DNA from: Ancrocorticia sp039812645
GTDB taxonomy: Bacteria; Actinomycetota; Actinomycetes; Actinomycetales; Actinomycetaceae
Length of the DNA: 64,000 bases
Assembly (NCBI GenBank): GCA_039812645.1
Contig: JBDIAV010000007.1
Span: 15,448-79,447, forward strand
Direction: 5' to 3'
Shown here: piece after piece, positions 51,152 through 60,611 of the stretch
Numbering within the stretch: position 1 is the first letter of the stretch
Layout of the letters: the number at the start of each line of letters is the position of its first letter
Notes under the pieces: generated by a model
What the model saw: the letters and a program-made list of their open reading frames with translations, nothing else
What the model was told of the DNA's origin: nothing
The model's database searches: none
Translations under genes and position numbers: made by a program

Positions 51152-51708
51152 GCGAGCAACCCCTTCATCTCGTGGATTGGTGTAGCGGACAGCGCGGCGG
51201 CTTCAGCAGCCTGCGCGGCAGCTCTGCGGGCCTTTCCAGTCAGCTTGTGGTTCTGAGCCACCTGCTTACGCAGCTCGAGAATCGAGTAGATAAGCATCTC
51301 GGGACGAGGCGGGCAGCCCGGCAGATAGATATCCACCGGAACAATATGATCCGCGCCCTGGACAATGGCGTAGTTGTTGAACATGCCGCCCGATGATGCG
51401 CAGACACCCATGGAGATGACCCACTTGGGATCTGCCATCTGGTCGTAAATGTCACGAACGACAGGCGCCATCTTCTGGCTCACACGACCGGAGATGATCA
51501 TCATGTCGGCCTGGCGCGGCGAGGCACGGAAGACTTCCATGCCGAATCGCGACGAATCGAAGCGGGGCGTACCAAACGCCATCATCTCGATAGCGCAGCA
51601 GGCTAGACCCATCGTGACGGGCCACTCCGAACTGGTAAGGGACCAGTTGACGACACCTTCGACCGTGGTCAGGAAGATGCCCTGTTCCCCATTTTCATGG
51701 CGTGCCAT
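51148..51708 (-). CDS. nuoB: NADH-quinone oxidoreductase subunit B
   Basis: 186 residues carrying cluster N2, the last Fe-S centre before quinone: GLACCAIEMM gives the tandem cysteines, with GVCASSGG and PGCPPRPE supplying the others. ATG 51708 was chosen because GAGGAGG lies five bases upstream; it starts 10 bp after nuoA. Confidence 0.96.
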   Translation of the reverse strand: MARHENGEQGIFLTTVEGVVNWSLTSSEWPVTMGLACCAIEMMAFGTPRFDSSRFGMEVFRASPRQADMMIISGRVSQKMAPVVRDIYDQMADPKWVISMGVCASSGGMFNNYAIVQGADHIVPVDIYLPGCPPRPEMLIYSILELRKQVAQNHKLTGKARRAAAQAAEAAALSATPIHEMKGLLA

Positions 51709-51718
51709 ATGTTCCTCC

Positions 51719-52078
51719 TCAGTCCCATTCCAAGCCACCGCGACGCCATTCGTAAACGAATGGCACGGTGATGAGGAAAATAAACGTAAGCATGGCGATC
51801 ATTCCGAACAGGCCAAGCGCCTCAAAGGAGACGGCCCACGGGTATAGGAAAACCACTTCAATATCGAAAATGATGAAGGTCATGGCGGTCAGGTAGTACT
51901 TGACCGGGAAGCGGCCAGCACCTCCTGCACCGGGAGTTGCCTCCACGCCGCACTCATAGTTTTCCAGCTTGACGCGGTTGTACCTGTTGGGGCTGAGGAT
52001 CGCACTCAGCACGAGGCCAACAACGGCCAGAACCAGTGCGGCGATAATCATCACCAGCAACGGAGCGTATGCATTCAC
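51719..52078 (-). CDS. nuoA: NADH-quinone oxidoreductase subunit A (first gene of nuo operon)
   Basis: 119 residues, three membrane helices. ENYECGVE and FIIFDIEVVFLYPWA (conserved acidic pair) identify the family. GTG start with GGTGGAG five bases upstream. The 106-bp gap to the MenJ-like gene should hold the operon promoter or be read through; no good -35/-10 pair was found. Confidence 0.95.
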   Translation of the reverse strand: MNAYAPLLVMIIAALVLAVVGLVLSAILSPNRYNRVKLENYECGVEATPGAGGAGRFPVKYYLTAMTFIIFDIEVVFLYPWAVSFEALGLFGMIAMLTFIFLITVPFVYEWRRGGLEWD

Positions 52079-52184
52079 CGGATCTCCACCTGCTCTCTCA
52101 CATTCGGATAGTGCCGCATTCCAACGGTTTGCGGTTTTGCTTCGCGTGCGGCCGTGAGGCCGAAATTCTTAGTGTGTATTCGTG

Positions 52185-53444
52185 TCATGCCCGAGGCACC
52201 GCCTTCGCTGCGGAGGCAATCAATCGATCCATCCAGTCTCCATCGCTACGGTCATAGCAATCGGATAGCAACTTCATGACCAGGCGCATGAGTGCTGGGC
52301 GCGGCAAGCCGTACTTGACACACAGATGCATAATTTCCGGACGCTCGATGAGCCCTGCGAAAACGCGGCCGAGGGAGTAATAGCCTCCCAGTTCCTCCGA
52401 CATCGCCTTGGGATAGAGCGTCAGCGCTGCTTCCTGAGCGGTGCGGGTGGGGCGAGACAGTGCCTGGGCAAGAGTATCGGCGGCCAAGCGGCCCGACTGT
52501 AGTGCGTAGGCAATTCCCTCGCCATTGAACGGCGAGACCATACCGCCCGCGTCTCCTACGAGGAGAAGGCCATCGGCGTAGTGGGGCTTGCGGTTGAAGG
52601 CCATGGGGAGTGCCGCTCCGCGCAGCTTTCCGCGCTGGTTCTCCGGGGTGAATCCCCACTCTTCGGGAACATTTTTCATCCAGTTCTCGAACATCTTGCG
52701 GTAGTCAAGACCGGAGGGCTTAGCAGTGGAGGAGAGTGATCCCAGACCCACGTTGACGAGGCCATCGCCGACGGCGAAGATCCATCCGTAGCCGGGCATA
52801 AGATCGGATTTTCCGGGCTCGCCTTCCCACAATTCCAAGTGAGATTCCATCATCAGGTCGGCTGCCCGCGGGGACTCAAAATAAACGCGGTGTGCGACGC
52901 CCATGGGACGATTAAATTTCTTCTCGCGGCCCACCGAAGTAGCCAGGCGAGCGGAAACGCCACCGGCGTCGACGACGTACTGCGCCCGGTATTCGCGTAC
53001 TTCCTTCGTGCCGGACTCGCGTGCTGTCACCCCAATGATGCGATTCGTGCGAGGATGGCGGATCGCTCCGGTGACAGTGATGCCTTCCTGGAGATGCGCG
53101 CCACTGCGCTGTGCATGGCGGATAAGTGCCTCATCAAGGACCATACGGGAGGCTGCCAGGCCGTAGTTCGGCATGGATTGCAGCTCGGGCCAAGGTACCT
53201 CCACGCAGTGCCCACCACCGTAGGTACGCAAACCGTAGTTACGTGCCCATCCCGAGGTATCGACTCCCATGCGGATAAGTTCAGCGACCGCGCGCGGCGT
53301 CAGCCCGTCACCACAGATTTTGTCACGGGGGAACGTCGCCTTTTCGAGAACGAGGACGTCCAACCCCGTTAAGGCGAGGTAATGCGCTGTCGATGCACCG
53401 GCAGGGCCAGCACCGACGACGATGACGTCAGCATCGCGGGCCAT
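52185..53444 (-). CDS. Geranylgeranyl reductase family flavoprotein (MenJ-like)
   Basis: 419 residues. The Rossmann FAD motif VVGAGPAGASTAHYLALTGL begins at residue 8; CGDGLTPRAV and a second FAD stretch VGDAGGMVSPFNGEGIAYAL follow. In mycobacteria the homologue MenJ saturates one isoprene unit of menaquinone, and the setting among nuo and men genes supports that role, but archaeal-type lipid reductases share the fold. ATG 53444 has GGAGG four bases upstream; GTG 53474 is the longer alternative. Confidence 0.85.
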   Translation of the reverse strand: MARDADVIVVGAGPAGASTAHYLALTGLDVLVLEKATFPRDKICGDGLTPRAVAELIRMGVDTSGWARNYGLRTYGGGHCVEVPWPELQSMPNYGLAASRMVLDEALIRHAQRSGAHLQEGITVTGAIRHPRTNRIIGVTARESGTKEVREYRAQYVVDAGGVSARLATSVGREKKFNRPMGVAHRVYFESPRAADLMMESHLELWEGEPGKSDLMPGYGWIFAVGDGLVNVGLGSLSSTAKPSGLDYRKMFENWMKNVPEEWGFTPENQRGKLRGAALPMAFNRKPHYADGLLLVGDAGGMVSPFNGEGIAYALQSGRLAADTLAQALSRPTRTAQEAALTLYPKAMSEELGGYYSLGRVFAGLIERPEIMHLCVKYGLPRPALMRLVMKLLSDCYDRSDGDWMDRLIASAAKAVPRA

Positions 53445-53666
53445 CTCGCCTCCATTCCACGCGCGAATATTCACAGTCTCAGACTGACATACCCCGCCAT
53501 CCTACGTCCCGTAAACGAGCGAAGAGAAACGAAAAAGGCCATCTTTACGCAAGTCTTTCGTTGCGAAATAGCCACATTGGTTGAGAACGGCGGTTGCGTG
53601 TGGGAGGACGCGGCTCCACGTGACCAACCACTCAGGTTATCCCCGGTGGATGGTCACGTCAGTGGC

Positions 53667-54368
53667 TCAGATCTCGGGACGTGTGGCGCGATGAAGAGCC
53701 ACAATTCCACCCGCGAGATTGCGATACGCGACCTTTTGCCACCCGGCATCCTCGATGCGGTGAGCCAGGGCTTCCTGGGCGGGCCAGTCAAGGATTGACT
53801 CGGTCAGGTAGTCGTAGGCGACGTCGTCGGACGAAAACAGCTGACTAAGAGCCGGAAGTACGGTCCCAAGATACAGGTTGTAGACCGCCCGGAAAGGAGC
53901 CCACGTAGGACGAGAGAATTCGGCGACGACGAGGCGACCCCCCGGCTTCGTCACACGCAGCATCTCTCGCATCGCCAAGTCTGGGTCGTGTACGTTGCGC
54001 AGGCCATAAGAGATCGTGGTGACGTCAAATGTCTCGTCCTCAAACGGCAGAGCCATCGCGTCGCCGGCCACAAACGTCAAATAAGGATAGCGACGCTTAC
54101 CTTCAGCGAGCATCCCCTGAGAAAAATCACAGGCGACGACGTCGGCACCCTTGGCAGCATATGCCGCCGAGGAGGTTCCGGTTCCGGCAGCCAGATCCAA
54201 CACTTTGAGGCCTGGTTTCGCATCAATAGCTACCGAAACTGCCTCACGCCATACACGCACCTGACCGATCGTCATGAGATCGTTCATGATGTCGTACCGC
54301 GCGGCTACTTCGTCGAACATTCCCGCAACATCGGATGGCTTTTTCTTCAGGGTGGCACGCTTGCTCAT
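53667..54368 (-). CDS. menG: Demethylmenaquinone methyltransferase
   Basis: 233 residues, class I SAM methyltransferase. FDEVAARYDIMNDLMTIG is the UbiE/MenG signature, VLDLAAGTGTSS the SAM loop, and TISYGLRNVHDPDLAM another family motif. It adds the C-2 methyl in the last step of menaquinone synthesis. Only menaquinone genes are present here, so MenG is preferred over UbiE. ATG start; divergent from the membrane protein and menBEA. The 222 bp before the MenJ-like gene shows nothing. Confidence 0.94.
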   Translation of the reverse strand: MSKRATLKKKPSDVAGMFDEVAARYDIMNDLMTIGQVRVWREAVSVAIDAKPGLKVLDLAAGTGTSSAAYAAKGADVVACDFSQGMLAEGKRRYPYLTFVAGDAMALPFEDETFDVTTISYGLRNVHDPDLAMREMLRVTKPGGRLVVAEFSRPTWAPFRAVYNLYLGTVLPALSQLFSSDDVAYDYLTESILDWPAQEALAHRIEDAGWQKVAYRNLAGGIVALHRATRPEI

Positions 54369-54517
54369 GAAGAGTATTCAACCACGCGGACGAGCAGGGG
54401 CGTACTCCCAAATCACTGAAATGTGTCCACCCAACAGTGAACATCTCCTCTCGAAGCCAAAAGGTGTCGGATGAGTGGAATAGAGTAGTGGTTCAAAGAC
54501 ATCGAAGGAGAATCTTC

Positions 54518-56212
54518 ATGAGCTGGCAACCGATGATGTATATCCCGCGCGCAACTCGCATGAGAGGTCAGACGTGGCTTATTGCTGCGCTCGCCCCAGT
54601 CGTCGCTCTCCTCGTCACGTACGTGGTGGCGCTTCTTTCCCTCGTCCTTGGACCCTCTCTGGAGCAGTTGGCACAGGCTGCGGGCGAGGAACTTCCCCCG
54701 CTCTCCACTGTACTTCCGAGTCTTATTGACGGAGTGCCAAATACGGCGGTTTCAGCACTCATCCTCACCTTGCTCGGTTTAGCAGCACCGATGTCCATGA
54801 CCGTCAAGCTGATCACCGATCTGGGATTCCCTTTCTCCTTCCATGTGTCCCTGTGGATGGTCCCACTCACACTCACTCTGGTTATGGCACTTGTCGTATT
54901 CCTCCTCCACCGTAAGGAGTGCCGCGGGATTTCACAGTCCGGATTTATGGTGGCCATCCCCGCACTGGTATCGGGTGCGGTTCTTGCCGTTATTGCGGGA
55001 GTGGCGTCCTTGTTCACCACGATCGATATAAGTGTGTCGCCACAGCTTCTTTCAACGCTTGGTGAAGATTTTGGACTCGAGACATCCATGAGTCTTAACG
55101 CTTTGTGGCTCATTCTTGGGGCATTCGCGCTTGGATTTCTCCCCGCGGCGTTGGCCCGCCTCAATGCTATCCGCCCGCGTCGCACCACCTATGCCTACAC
55201 TTCGCTACCAAGCCAGGCACATGCCTTTGCCCATGCACTGCGCACCAGCTTCCTTGTATTTATAGGGGCCGTACTGGCTACCGGCGTATACATGACGGTG
55301 TACGCGCTCTTTAAGCTCGACGGAGCACCTGCCAACATTCTTTTCTACGCCCTTCCCTTCCTTATCAACCTGGGTATTGCATGCCTTTTTGGCTCCCTTG
55401 GCGGATTCGGTGTCGTGGCCATGCATGCACCGTCAGACCTCGGAGGAGACGTTCCCGCCCCGGAGAATGAAACAATGCGCGCGCTCATCTTCGACGGAGC
55501 ACCGTGGACCATCTGGATTATGGCTATCCTCGTTATTGCTTCCTTTGTCCTGGGTGCCATCTACTGGGGCAGGACTCGCGATCCGCGTACTGAACATGGC
55601 ATTCTCTCGTGGGTGGCCCTGCCGATCTCCTTCACCGCCGCGGGGCTTGCGGCCATGGCTCTCAACATGCTTGTTATCAGCGGCTCGGTCTTCGGCGAAA
55701 CCATCAGTGTCGTCGTCCGATTGTCCTGGTTGGATGCGCTATGGGTTATTGGCATCGGAATCGTCATGGAGCTCATCTCTCGATTTGCCCAGCCAAAGGG
55801 GCCACTGAGCCCCGAGCAACTTATTCCCGGGATCTACCAGGGTTCAGGGCAAGCCGCTCCAGCGCAGGAGCCTTCTTTCCAGCCTGTCCCCGGGCAGCCT
55901 ATGCCCGGCGCGCCTGTGGCCGGCAATGCGCCGTACTACGGCGGTATGCCACAAGCACCAGGCCCTTACCCCTCGGCACCTGCCTTCCCTGTCCAGCAGG
56001 CTCCGGCGCCCGGCGCACCCGTCGTAAGTTCCCCCACCAACAGCTACGCCCCTCAGAATTTCGCCACGGGTGCCACGGGAGGTAGCTACAAGCCAGGTGT
56101 CTCGCCCACTGGAGCTCCAGCACCCACCGGCGTCACACCACCTAGCACCACTCCTCCAGGGGGAACGATCTCGCCCAATGGCCCCGCTCCGTCCTCCTCT
56201 CCTTCGAACTGA
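54518..56212 (+). CDS. Polytopic membrane protein with Pro-rich C-terminal tail
   Basis: 564 residues, no family recognised. About eight to ten hydrophobic segments occupy residues 15-440 (TWLIAALAPVVALLVTYVV, LTLTLVMALVVFLL, ALVSGAVLAVIAGVASL, TSFLVFIGAVLATGVYMTVY and others). The last 120 residues are Pro/Gly/Ala/Ser-rich (PGQPMPGAPVAG, YYGGMPQAPGPYPS), probably a disordered cytoplasmic or surface tail. ATG 54518 follows GAAGGAGAATCTTC; a longer frame from 54437 has no support. It sits 19 bp before menB and may be co-transcribed, but no function in quinone synthesis can be claimed. Confidence 0.8.
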   Translation: MSWQPMMYIPRATRMRGQTWLIAALAPVVALLVTYVVALLSLVLGPSLEQLAQAAGEELPPLSTVLPSLIDGVPNTAVSALILTLLGLAAPMSMTVKLITDLGFPFSFHVSLWMVPLTLTLVMALVVFLLHRKECRGISQSGFMVAIPALVSGAVLAVIAGVASLFTTIDISVSPQLLSTLGEDFGLETSMSLNALWLILGAFALGFLPAALARLNAIRPRRTTYAYTSLPSQAHAFAHALRTSFLVFIGAVLATGVYMTVYALFKLDGAPANILFYALPFLINLGIACLFGSLGGFGVVAMHAPSDLGGDVPAPENETMRALIFDGAPWTIWIMAILVIASFVLGAIYWGRTRDPRTEHGILSWVALPISFTAAGLAAMALNMLVISGSVFGETISVVVRLSWLDALWVIGIGIVMELISRFAQPKGPLSPEQLIPGIYQGSGQAAPAQEPSFQPVPGQPMPGAPVAGNAPYYGGMPQAPGPYPSAPAFPVQQAPAPGAPVVSSPTNSYAPQNFATGATGGSYKPGVSPTGAPAPTGVTPPSTTPPGGTISPNGPAPSSSPSN

Positions 56213-56231
56213 CACAAGGCACGTACACGAC

Positions 56232-57191
56232 ATGACTGATTTTCCTGCTCTTCCCCAGCCCGTTTCCGACCTTTTCGACCCTGAACAATGGCGCGATATC
56301 CCCGGGTTCGACTTTCAGGACATCACGTACCATCGTGGAGTCCTCCGGGAACGAGACGAATCAGGAAACGTCACCTCCTGCCACGACATCCCGGTGGTCC
56401 GCATTGCCTTCCATCGTCCGGAAGTACGTAACGCATTTAGGCCCGAGACTGTCGATGAGCTTTACCAAGCACTTGACCACGCACGGCTTACAGGCGATGT
56501 CGGTTCCGTCATCCTTACCGGGAATGGGCCATCGCCCAAGGATGGAGGCTGGGCCTTTTGCTCGGGCGGTGACCAGCGTGTGCGGGGTCGAGATGGCTAT
56601 CGCTACGCCAAGGACGGCGAACCCGATCCGGTACGTGCGGGCCGCCTTCATATCCTCGAAGTGCAACGCCTTATCCGCTCCATGCCCAAGGTGGTCATTG
56701 CGGCTATTCCGGGATGGTCCACTGGAGGTGGGCACTCGCTCGGCGTGGTATGCGATCTTGCAGTAGCGTCCAAAGAGCACGCTCGATTCAAGCAGGTGGA
56801 CGCCAACGTCGGCTCTTTTGATGCGGGCTACGGCTCCCAATTACTTGCCCGCCAGGTGGGGGACCGCCGCGCACGAGAGATTTTCTTTCTGGCGCGCGAA
56901 TACACCGCCGATCAGGCCGAGGCATGGGGTGCCATCAACGAGGCGGTCCCCCACGCAGATCTGGAGAAGCGGGCGCTGGAGTACTCCGGCATCATCGCCA
57001 CCAAATCTCCACAGGCAATCCGGATGCTGAAGTTCACCTTCAATGCACTGGATGAGGGTATTGCAGGCATGCAGGCTTTCGCCGGTGAAGCTACACGGTT
57101 GGCGTATATGACGGACGAGGCTCGCGAGGGTCGGGACTCGTTCTTGGAGCGCCGCGCCCCGGATTGGTCCGGCTTTCCCTACTACGCCTGA
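56232..57191 (+). CDS. menB: 1,4-dihydroxy-2-naphthoyl-CoA synthase
   Basis: 319-residue crotonase-fold enzyme that closes the second ring of the naphthoquinone from o-succinylbenzoyl-CoA. FCSGGDQRVRGRDGY, GWSTGGGHSLGVVCDLAVAS and NVGSFDAGYGS are MenB signatures. ATG 56232 (MTDFPALPQPVSDLFD) fits the family; the binding site is weak. Followed 18 bp later by menE. Confidence 0.94.
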   Translation: MTDFPALPQPVSDLFDPEQWRDIPGFDFQDITYHRGVLRERDESGNVTSCHDIPVVRIAFHRPEVRNAFRPETVDELYQALDHARLTGDVGSVILTGNGPSPKDGGWAFCSGGDQRVRGRDGYRYAKDGEPDPVRAGRLHILEVQRLIRSMPKVVIAAIPGWSTGGGHSLGVVCDLAVASKEHARFKQVDANVGSFDAGYGSQLLARQVGDRRAREIFFLAREYTADQAEAWGAINEAVPHADLEKRALEYSGIIATKSPQAIRMLKFTFNALDEGIAGMQAFAGEATRLAYMTDEAREGRDSFLERRAPDWSGFPYYA

Positions 57192-57209
57192 CAACCTCTG
57201 AGTACCGCA

Positions 57210-58517
57210 ATGCCCACTCCCCTCCTTGTCAACGGCACAACTGACGAGCTTTACAGCGCTATTCGACGGATGCTCGATACATCCTTCACCGCTAGAAACA
57301 CACCTTTTCTAGCTAATGGGCATACGCCCAGAAGTGATGATTCACCGCTACCCGAATCTTTAGACGCTCTCCCAGTCCACGCGCTCGTGCCGGTCGGTCC
57401 CGCGGAGGAGGAGGCCGCCCGGCGCCTGATTCATTCGGACTTTTACGATCATCTTCCCCCGGATACCGCGTTACTCATGCGCACCTCGGGCTCGTCCTCG
57501 GGGGTTGGAAAGACAGTGATGATCTCACGTACCGCCCTCATGGCCTCGGCAGCAGCAACCCACGCTGTGTTGGGTGGTCCCGGGAATTGGGTGTGCGCAC
57601 TACCCACACACCACATCGCAGGTTTTCAAACGGTGTTCCGGGCAGCGTTAGCTGGCACTCGGGCTATCCATGCGGGCCGCGGAACACCCGAGGAGTTGGC
57701 TTCAGCGGCAGAAGAACTGGCTGGAGAACCTACCTATCTTTCACTCGTTCCTACCCAGTTGCGCCGCCTACTTGACTCTCCCCAGCTGCATCAGGCACGT
57801 TCTTTCTCCGCCATTCTGCTCGGCGGAGCTGCGGCAGCACCTGAACTCCTCCACCGCGCATACGATGCAGGACTCACTATCGTCACCACCTACGGTATGA
57901 CGGAGACGTGCGGCGGCTGTGTCTATAACGGTGTCCCCATTGGGAATACTCGTCTCACCCTTGGAACCGGTGGTCAAATCACCATCTCCGGCGACGTCGT
58001 CGCCACCGGCTACCTCGCACCGTCACCTTCTACACCTTCTACGGCCCCCGGGGGATCAATCTCCAGCAACGAAGCATCCTCCCAGGTATCTTCACACCAA
58101 CAAGTAGCTTCGCATCCGCGTCCTGCCCTCGAGCCATTCGGCGGCTCGTTCACCACCCAGGACTCAGGCCGTTGGTCCAACGGGAAACTGCAGATCCTCG
58201 GGCGTCTCGACTCCGCAATCACCACCGGCGGCCTCACCGTCATCCCGGGAATCATCGAACGAGAGTTGGAAAATATGGGGGCGGGCGAGTGCGTCGTCGT
58301 CGGGATTCCTGACGACCAGTGGGGCGAGATCGTCGTCGCCCTGACTACTCATCCACTCAACAATCCCGCGGCTCAACTTCGCGAGCGATTCGAAGCAGGG
58401 TACGTACCAAAACTGGTAGTGTCCGCACAGGATCTCGGACTCGCATCGCTCCCCTACCTGGAGTCCGGCAAGGTCGATCGCGTCACCGCGGCCCGCTTGA
58501 TCCGTGAAAAGTTGTAG
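57210..58517 (+). CDS. menE: o-Succinylbenzoate-CoA ligase with Ser-rich insertion
   Basis: 435 residues, ANL adenylating enzyme that activates o-succinylbenzoate. The phosphate loop is RTSGSSSGVGKTVMIS, the A5 region TTYGMTETCGGCVYNG, the hinge LGRLDSAITTGG; a C-terminal Lys is in ESGKVDRVTAARL. Between about residues 270 and 310 a Ser/Pro/Gln-rich stretch (PSPSTPSTAPGGSISS, VSSHQQVASHPR) interrupts the usual GYL...W/DxG segment and looks like an inserted linker. ATG start 18 bp after menB; menA follows after 11 bp. Confidence 0.92.
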   Translation: MPTPLLVNGTTDELYSAIRRMLDTSFTARNTPFLANGHTPRSDDSPLPESLDALPVHALVPVGPAEEEAARRLIHSDFYDHLPPDTALLMRTSGSSSGVGKTVMISRTALMASAAATHAVLGGPGNWVCALPTHHIAGFQTVFRAALAGTRAIHAGRGTPEELASAAEELAGEPTYLSLVPTQLRRLLDSPQLHQARSFSAILLGGAAAAPELLHRAYDAGLTIVTTYGMTETCGGCVYNGVPIGNTRLTLGTGGQITISGDVVATGYLAPSPSTPSTAPGGSISSNEASSQVSSHQQVASHPRPALEPFGGSFTTQDSGRWSNGKLQILGRLDSAITTGGLTVIPGIIERELENMGAGECVVVGIPDDQWGEIVVALTTHPLNNPAAQLRERFEAGYVPKLVVSAQDLGLASLPYLESGKVDRVTAARLIREKL

Positions 58518-58528
58518 GATCGTGCCTC

Positions 58529-59422
58529 GTGGCTAATGTCAAAGACTGGATTGAAGGGGCGCGGTTACGTACGCTGCCCGCAGCGGTGGCTCCGGTACTC
58601 GCGGGAACGGGAATTGCGCTGTCGCTGGATCGCGGCAGCTTTGTGCGGGCGTTCCTTGCCGCCGCCGTGGCCCTGCTGTTCCAGATCGGCGTCAACTTCT
58701 CCAACGACTACTCAGACGGCATCCGCGGCACCGACGACGTCCGCACCGGCCCACCGCGCCTCACCGGAGGCGGCAAAGCCACACCTCGCACCGTCAAACT
58801 AGCCGCCTTCGCCTGCTTCGGCCTGGGTTGTGTGGCTGGACTCATCCTCGTGGCGGTGTCGGGAACCTGGTGGCTAATCGTTGCTGGAGCACTCTCCGTC
58901 GTCGCCGCATGGTTCTACACCGGAGGCAAGAAGCCCTACGGGTATATGGGACTGGGTGAAATCTTCGTCTTCGTCTTCTTCGGGCTGGTCGCCACCGCCG
59001 GAACCACCTACACCCAGTCCCTGCAAGTGCCGTGGCAGGCGTGGCTAGCCGCGTGTTCAATCGGACTACTTGCCTGCGCATTGCTCATGGTCAACAATAT
59101 CCGCGATATCCCCACCGACGCCGTCACCGGAAAACACACCCAGGCGGTCAGGCTCGGAGACACCAAGGCCCGCCTCGCCTACGACGCCATGCTTCTCCTC
59201 CCCTTCGTCTTCGCACTCGCCTACCTGCCCGCGCTCGGATGGCCCCTGCTTGTATGTCTATTCCCCGCGGCATGGCTAACCGAACGCAACATCGAGAGAA
59301 TGCACGGATTGGGGAAGCAGCAACGCGCCCATGGGCTTGCTCTCATTCCAGTCCTGCGCGATACCGGGTTTATTGAACTTACCTATGCTCTTGGCCTCTT
59401 CACGGCATTCGCAATTAGCTAA
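58529..59422 (+). CDS. menA: 1,4-dihydroxy-2-naphthoate polyprenyltransferase
   Basis: 297-residue UbiA-type membrane enzyme that joins the polyprenyl tail to DHNA. First Asp motif is NFSNDYSDGIRGTD, the second is NNIRDIPTDAVTGKHT; eight to nine hydrophobic segments surround them. GTG 58529 (MANVKDWIEGARLRTLP) begins 11 bp after menE with AGGAT upstream. Its prenyl donor should come from the polyprenyl synthase at the end of the nuo operon. Confidence 0.95.
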   Translation: MANVKDWIEGARLRTLPAAVAPVLAGTGIALSLDRGSFVRAFLAAAVALLFQIGVNFSNDYSDGIRGTDDVRTGPPRLTGGGKATPRTVKLAAFACFGLGCVAGLILVAVSGTWWLIVAGALSVVAAWFYTGGKKPYGYMGLGEIFVFVFFGLVATAGTTYTQSLQVPWQAWLAACSIGLLACALLMVNNIRDIPTDAVTGKHTQAVRLGDTKARLAYDAMLLLPFVFALAYLPALGWPLLVCLFPAAWLTERNIERMHGLGKQQRAHGLALIPVLRDTGFIELTYALGLFTAFAIS

Positions 59423-59462
59423 CGAAATCACGTGTTTTTACGAAGTCGACTAAGATAAAGGT

Positions 59463-59873
59463 ATGGCCAGAATCGTGCCCATTGTTCTTGCGGTCGCCCT
59501 GTGGATCTACGCGATCATTGACTGTGCTCGCACAGATCGCTCACTCATGCCCGGACGCCTATCCAAGGGGGCATGGCTGGCTCTCGTTATCGTGCTCCCT
59601 GTGCTCGGCTCGGGCCTGTGGCTGTGGATGTCCTGGCAAGTCAAGCATCCCGGCAGCACTGGAAACGGCACGTTGAGTGCTGATTCGCTTTTCCCTCGCA
59701 ATCGCCAGCCGCAGCGGCCCTCGGGCCCGGTGGCACCTGATGATGATCCGGAGTTCCTGCGCCGCCTCGAAGCCCAAAATCGCTTCAAGGAATGGGAACG
59801 CGAGCAGCAGCGCAAGAAAGAACAGGATAAGGGCGGCGACGATAGCGACGAAGGCCGCCCGGTTATCCCGTAG
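59463..59873 (+). CDS. Small membrane protein with PLDc_N domain
   Basis: 136 residues. Two N-terminal membrane segments (about 3-20 and 38-58) with IDCARTDRSLMPGRLSKGAW between them match the PLDc_N domain (N-terminal part of cardiolipin synthases) found alone in many actinobacterial proteins. The rest is hydrophilic and ends in a charged stretch (FKEWEREQQRKKEQDK). TAAGAT ends exactly six bases before the ATG, suggesting a leaderless message. Function unknown. Confidence 0.78.
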   Translation: MARIVPIVLAVALWIYAIIDCARTDRSLMPGRLSKGAWLALVIVLPVLGSGLWLWMSWQVKHPGSTGNGTLSADSLFPRNRQPQRPSGPVAPDDDPEFLRRLEAQNRFKEWEREQQRKKEQDKGGDDSDEGRPVIP

Positions 59874-59880
59874 TTTGCCC

Positions 59881-59899
59881 CCGGCTATCCACTAGCCGG
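59881..59899. terminator. Hairpin between the convergent PLDc_N and phosphatase genes
   Basis: Perfect 7-bp stem CCGGCTA / TAGCCGG with loop TCCAC, 7 nt past the PLDc_N stop and 26 nt past the convergent gene. No T run on either side. Confidence 0.5.
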
Positions 59900-59925
59900 T
59901 TATCCCGTAGCGCTAACGCACCAAC

Positions 59926-60600
59926 CTACTTATCTCCCGCGTTCTCCTCGGCAACCGAGGTACCCGGCGTCACATCGCGGGCCTTCAGCAGCAGCTCCGC
60001 CGCGGGCTCCGCGTAATCCACGCTAATGAGCTGGCGCCCCATGAAAGTCAGAGACGTCACTGAGCACAGCGAGCACTCCCGTCTGCGCGGATCGTGCGCC
60101 AGCGATCGCCCCTCAACAAAGCTGCGCATCGTCCAAATGGGAAGCTGATGGGACACCATAATGGCCTCTCCACCCTCCGCCAGGGTCAGCGCGCGGCGAA
60201 TCGCCGCCGAGAAACGATCAACGATCTCGGTGTAGGGCTCTCCCCAGGACGGCCTAAACGGGTTGACGTACCACGGCCAGAAACGCGGCGAGGCGAGAAT
60301 CCAACGATTCTTATTGACGTTGACACCCTCAAAGTTGTTTCCGGCCTCAATAATACGTTCGTCCGTGAGGATAGGCAGACCGGCCTGCTTAGCCACCGGG
60401 GTGGCTGTCTCACAGGCCCGCTCCAGAGGAGAGGCGATAACAACGCGCAGGTCGGCTCCCTGGAAATGATCAGCGACCTTCTGAGCCATCTGATGACCCA
60501 GTGGCGTGAGATGGAATCCCGGCTGTCGCCCGTACAGTTCTCCACTGGGGTTGTCTACTTCACCGTGGCGCACAAGATGAATCGTCGTAATCTCGTTCAT
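59926..60600 (-). CDS. Histidine phosphatase family protein
   Basis: 224 residues of the phosphoglycerate mutase-like superfamily. The RHG motif LVRHGEVDNP carries the catalytic His, SPLERACETATPVA the second Arg, and MVSHQLPIWTMRS the C-terminal His. The substrate cannot be told; GpmB-like phosphatases act on many phosphometabolites. GAGGA precedes the ATG. It follows the MarR gene by 11 bp and is probably co-transcribed. Confidence 0.85.
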   Translation of the reverse strand: MNEITTIHLVRHGEVDNPSGELYGRQPGFHLTPLGHQMAQKVADHFQGADLRVVIASPLERACETATPVAKQAGLPILTDERIIEAGNNFEGVNVNKNRWILASPRFWPWYVNPFRPSWGEPYTEIVDRFSAAIRRALTLAEGGEAIMVSHQLPIWTMRSFVEGRSLAHDPRRRECSLCSVTSLTFMGRQLISVDYAEPAAELLLKARDVTPGTSVAEENAGDK

Positions 60601-60611
60601 GTCTGTCCTCT

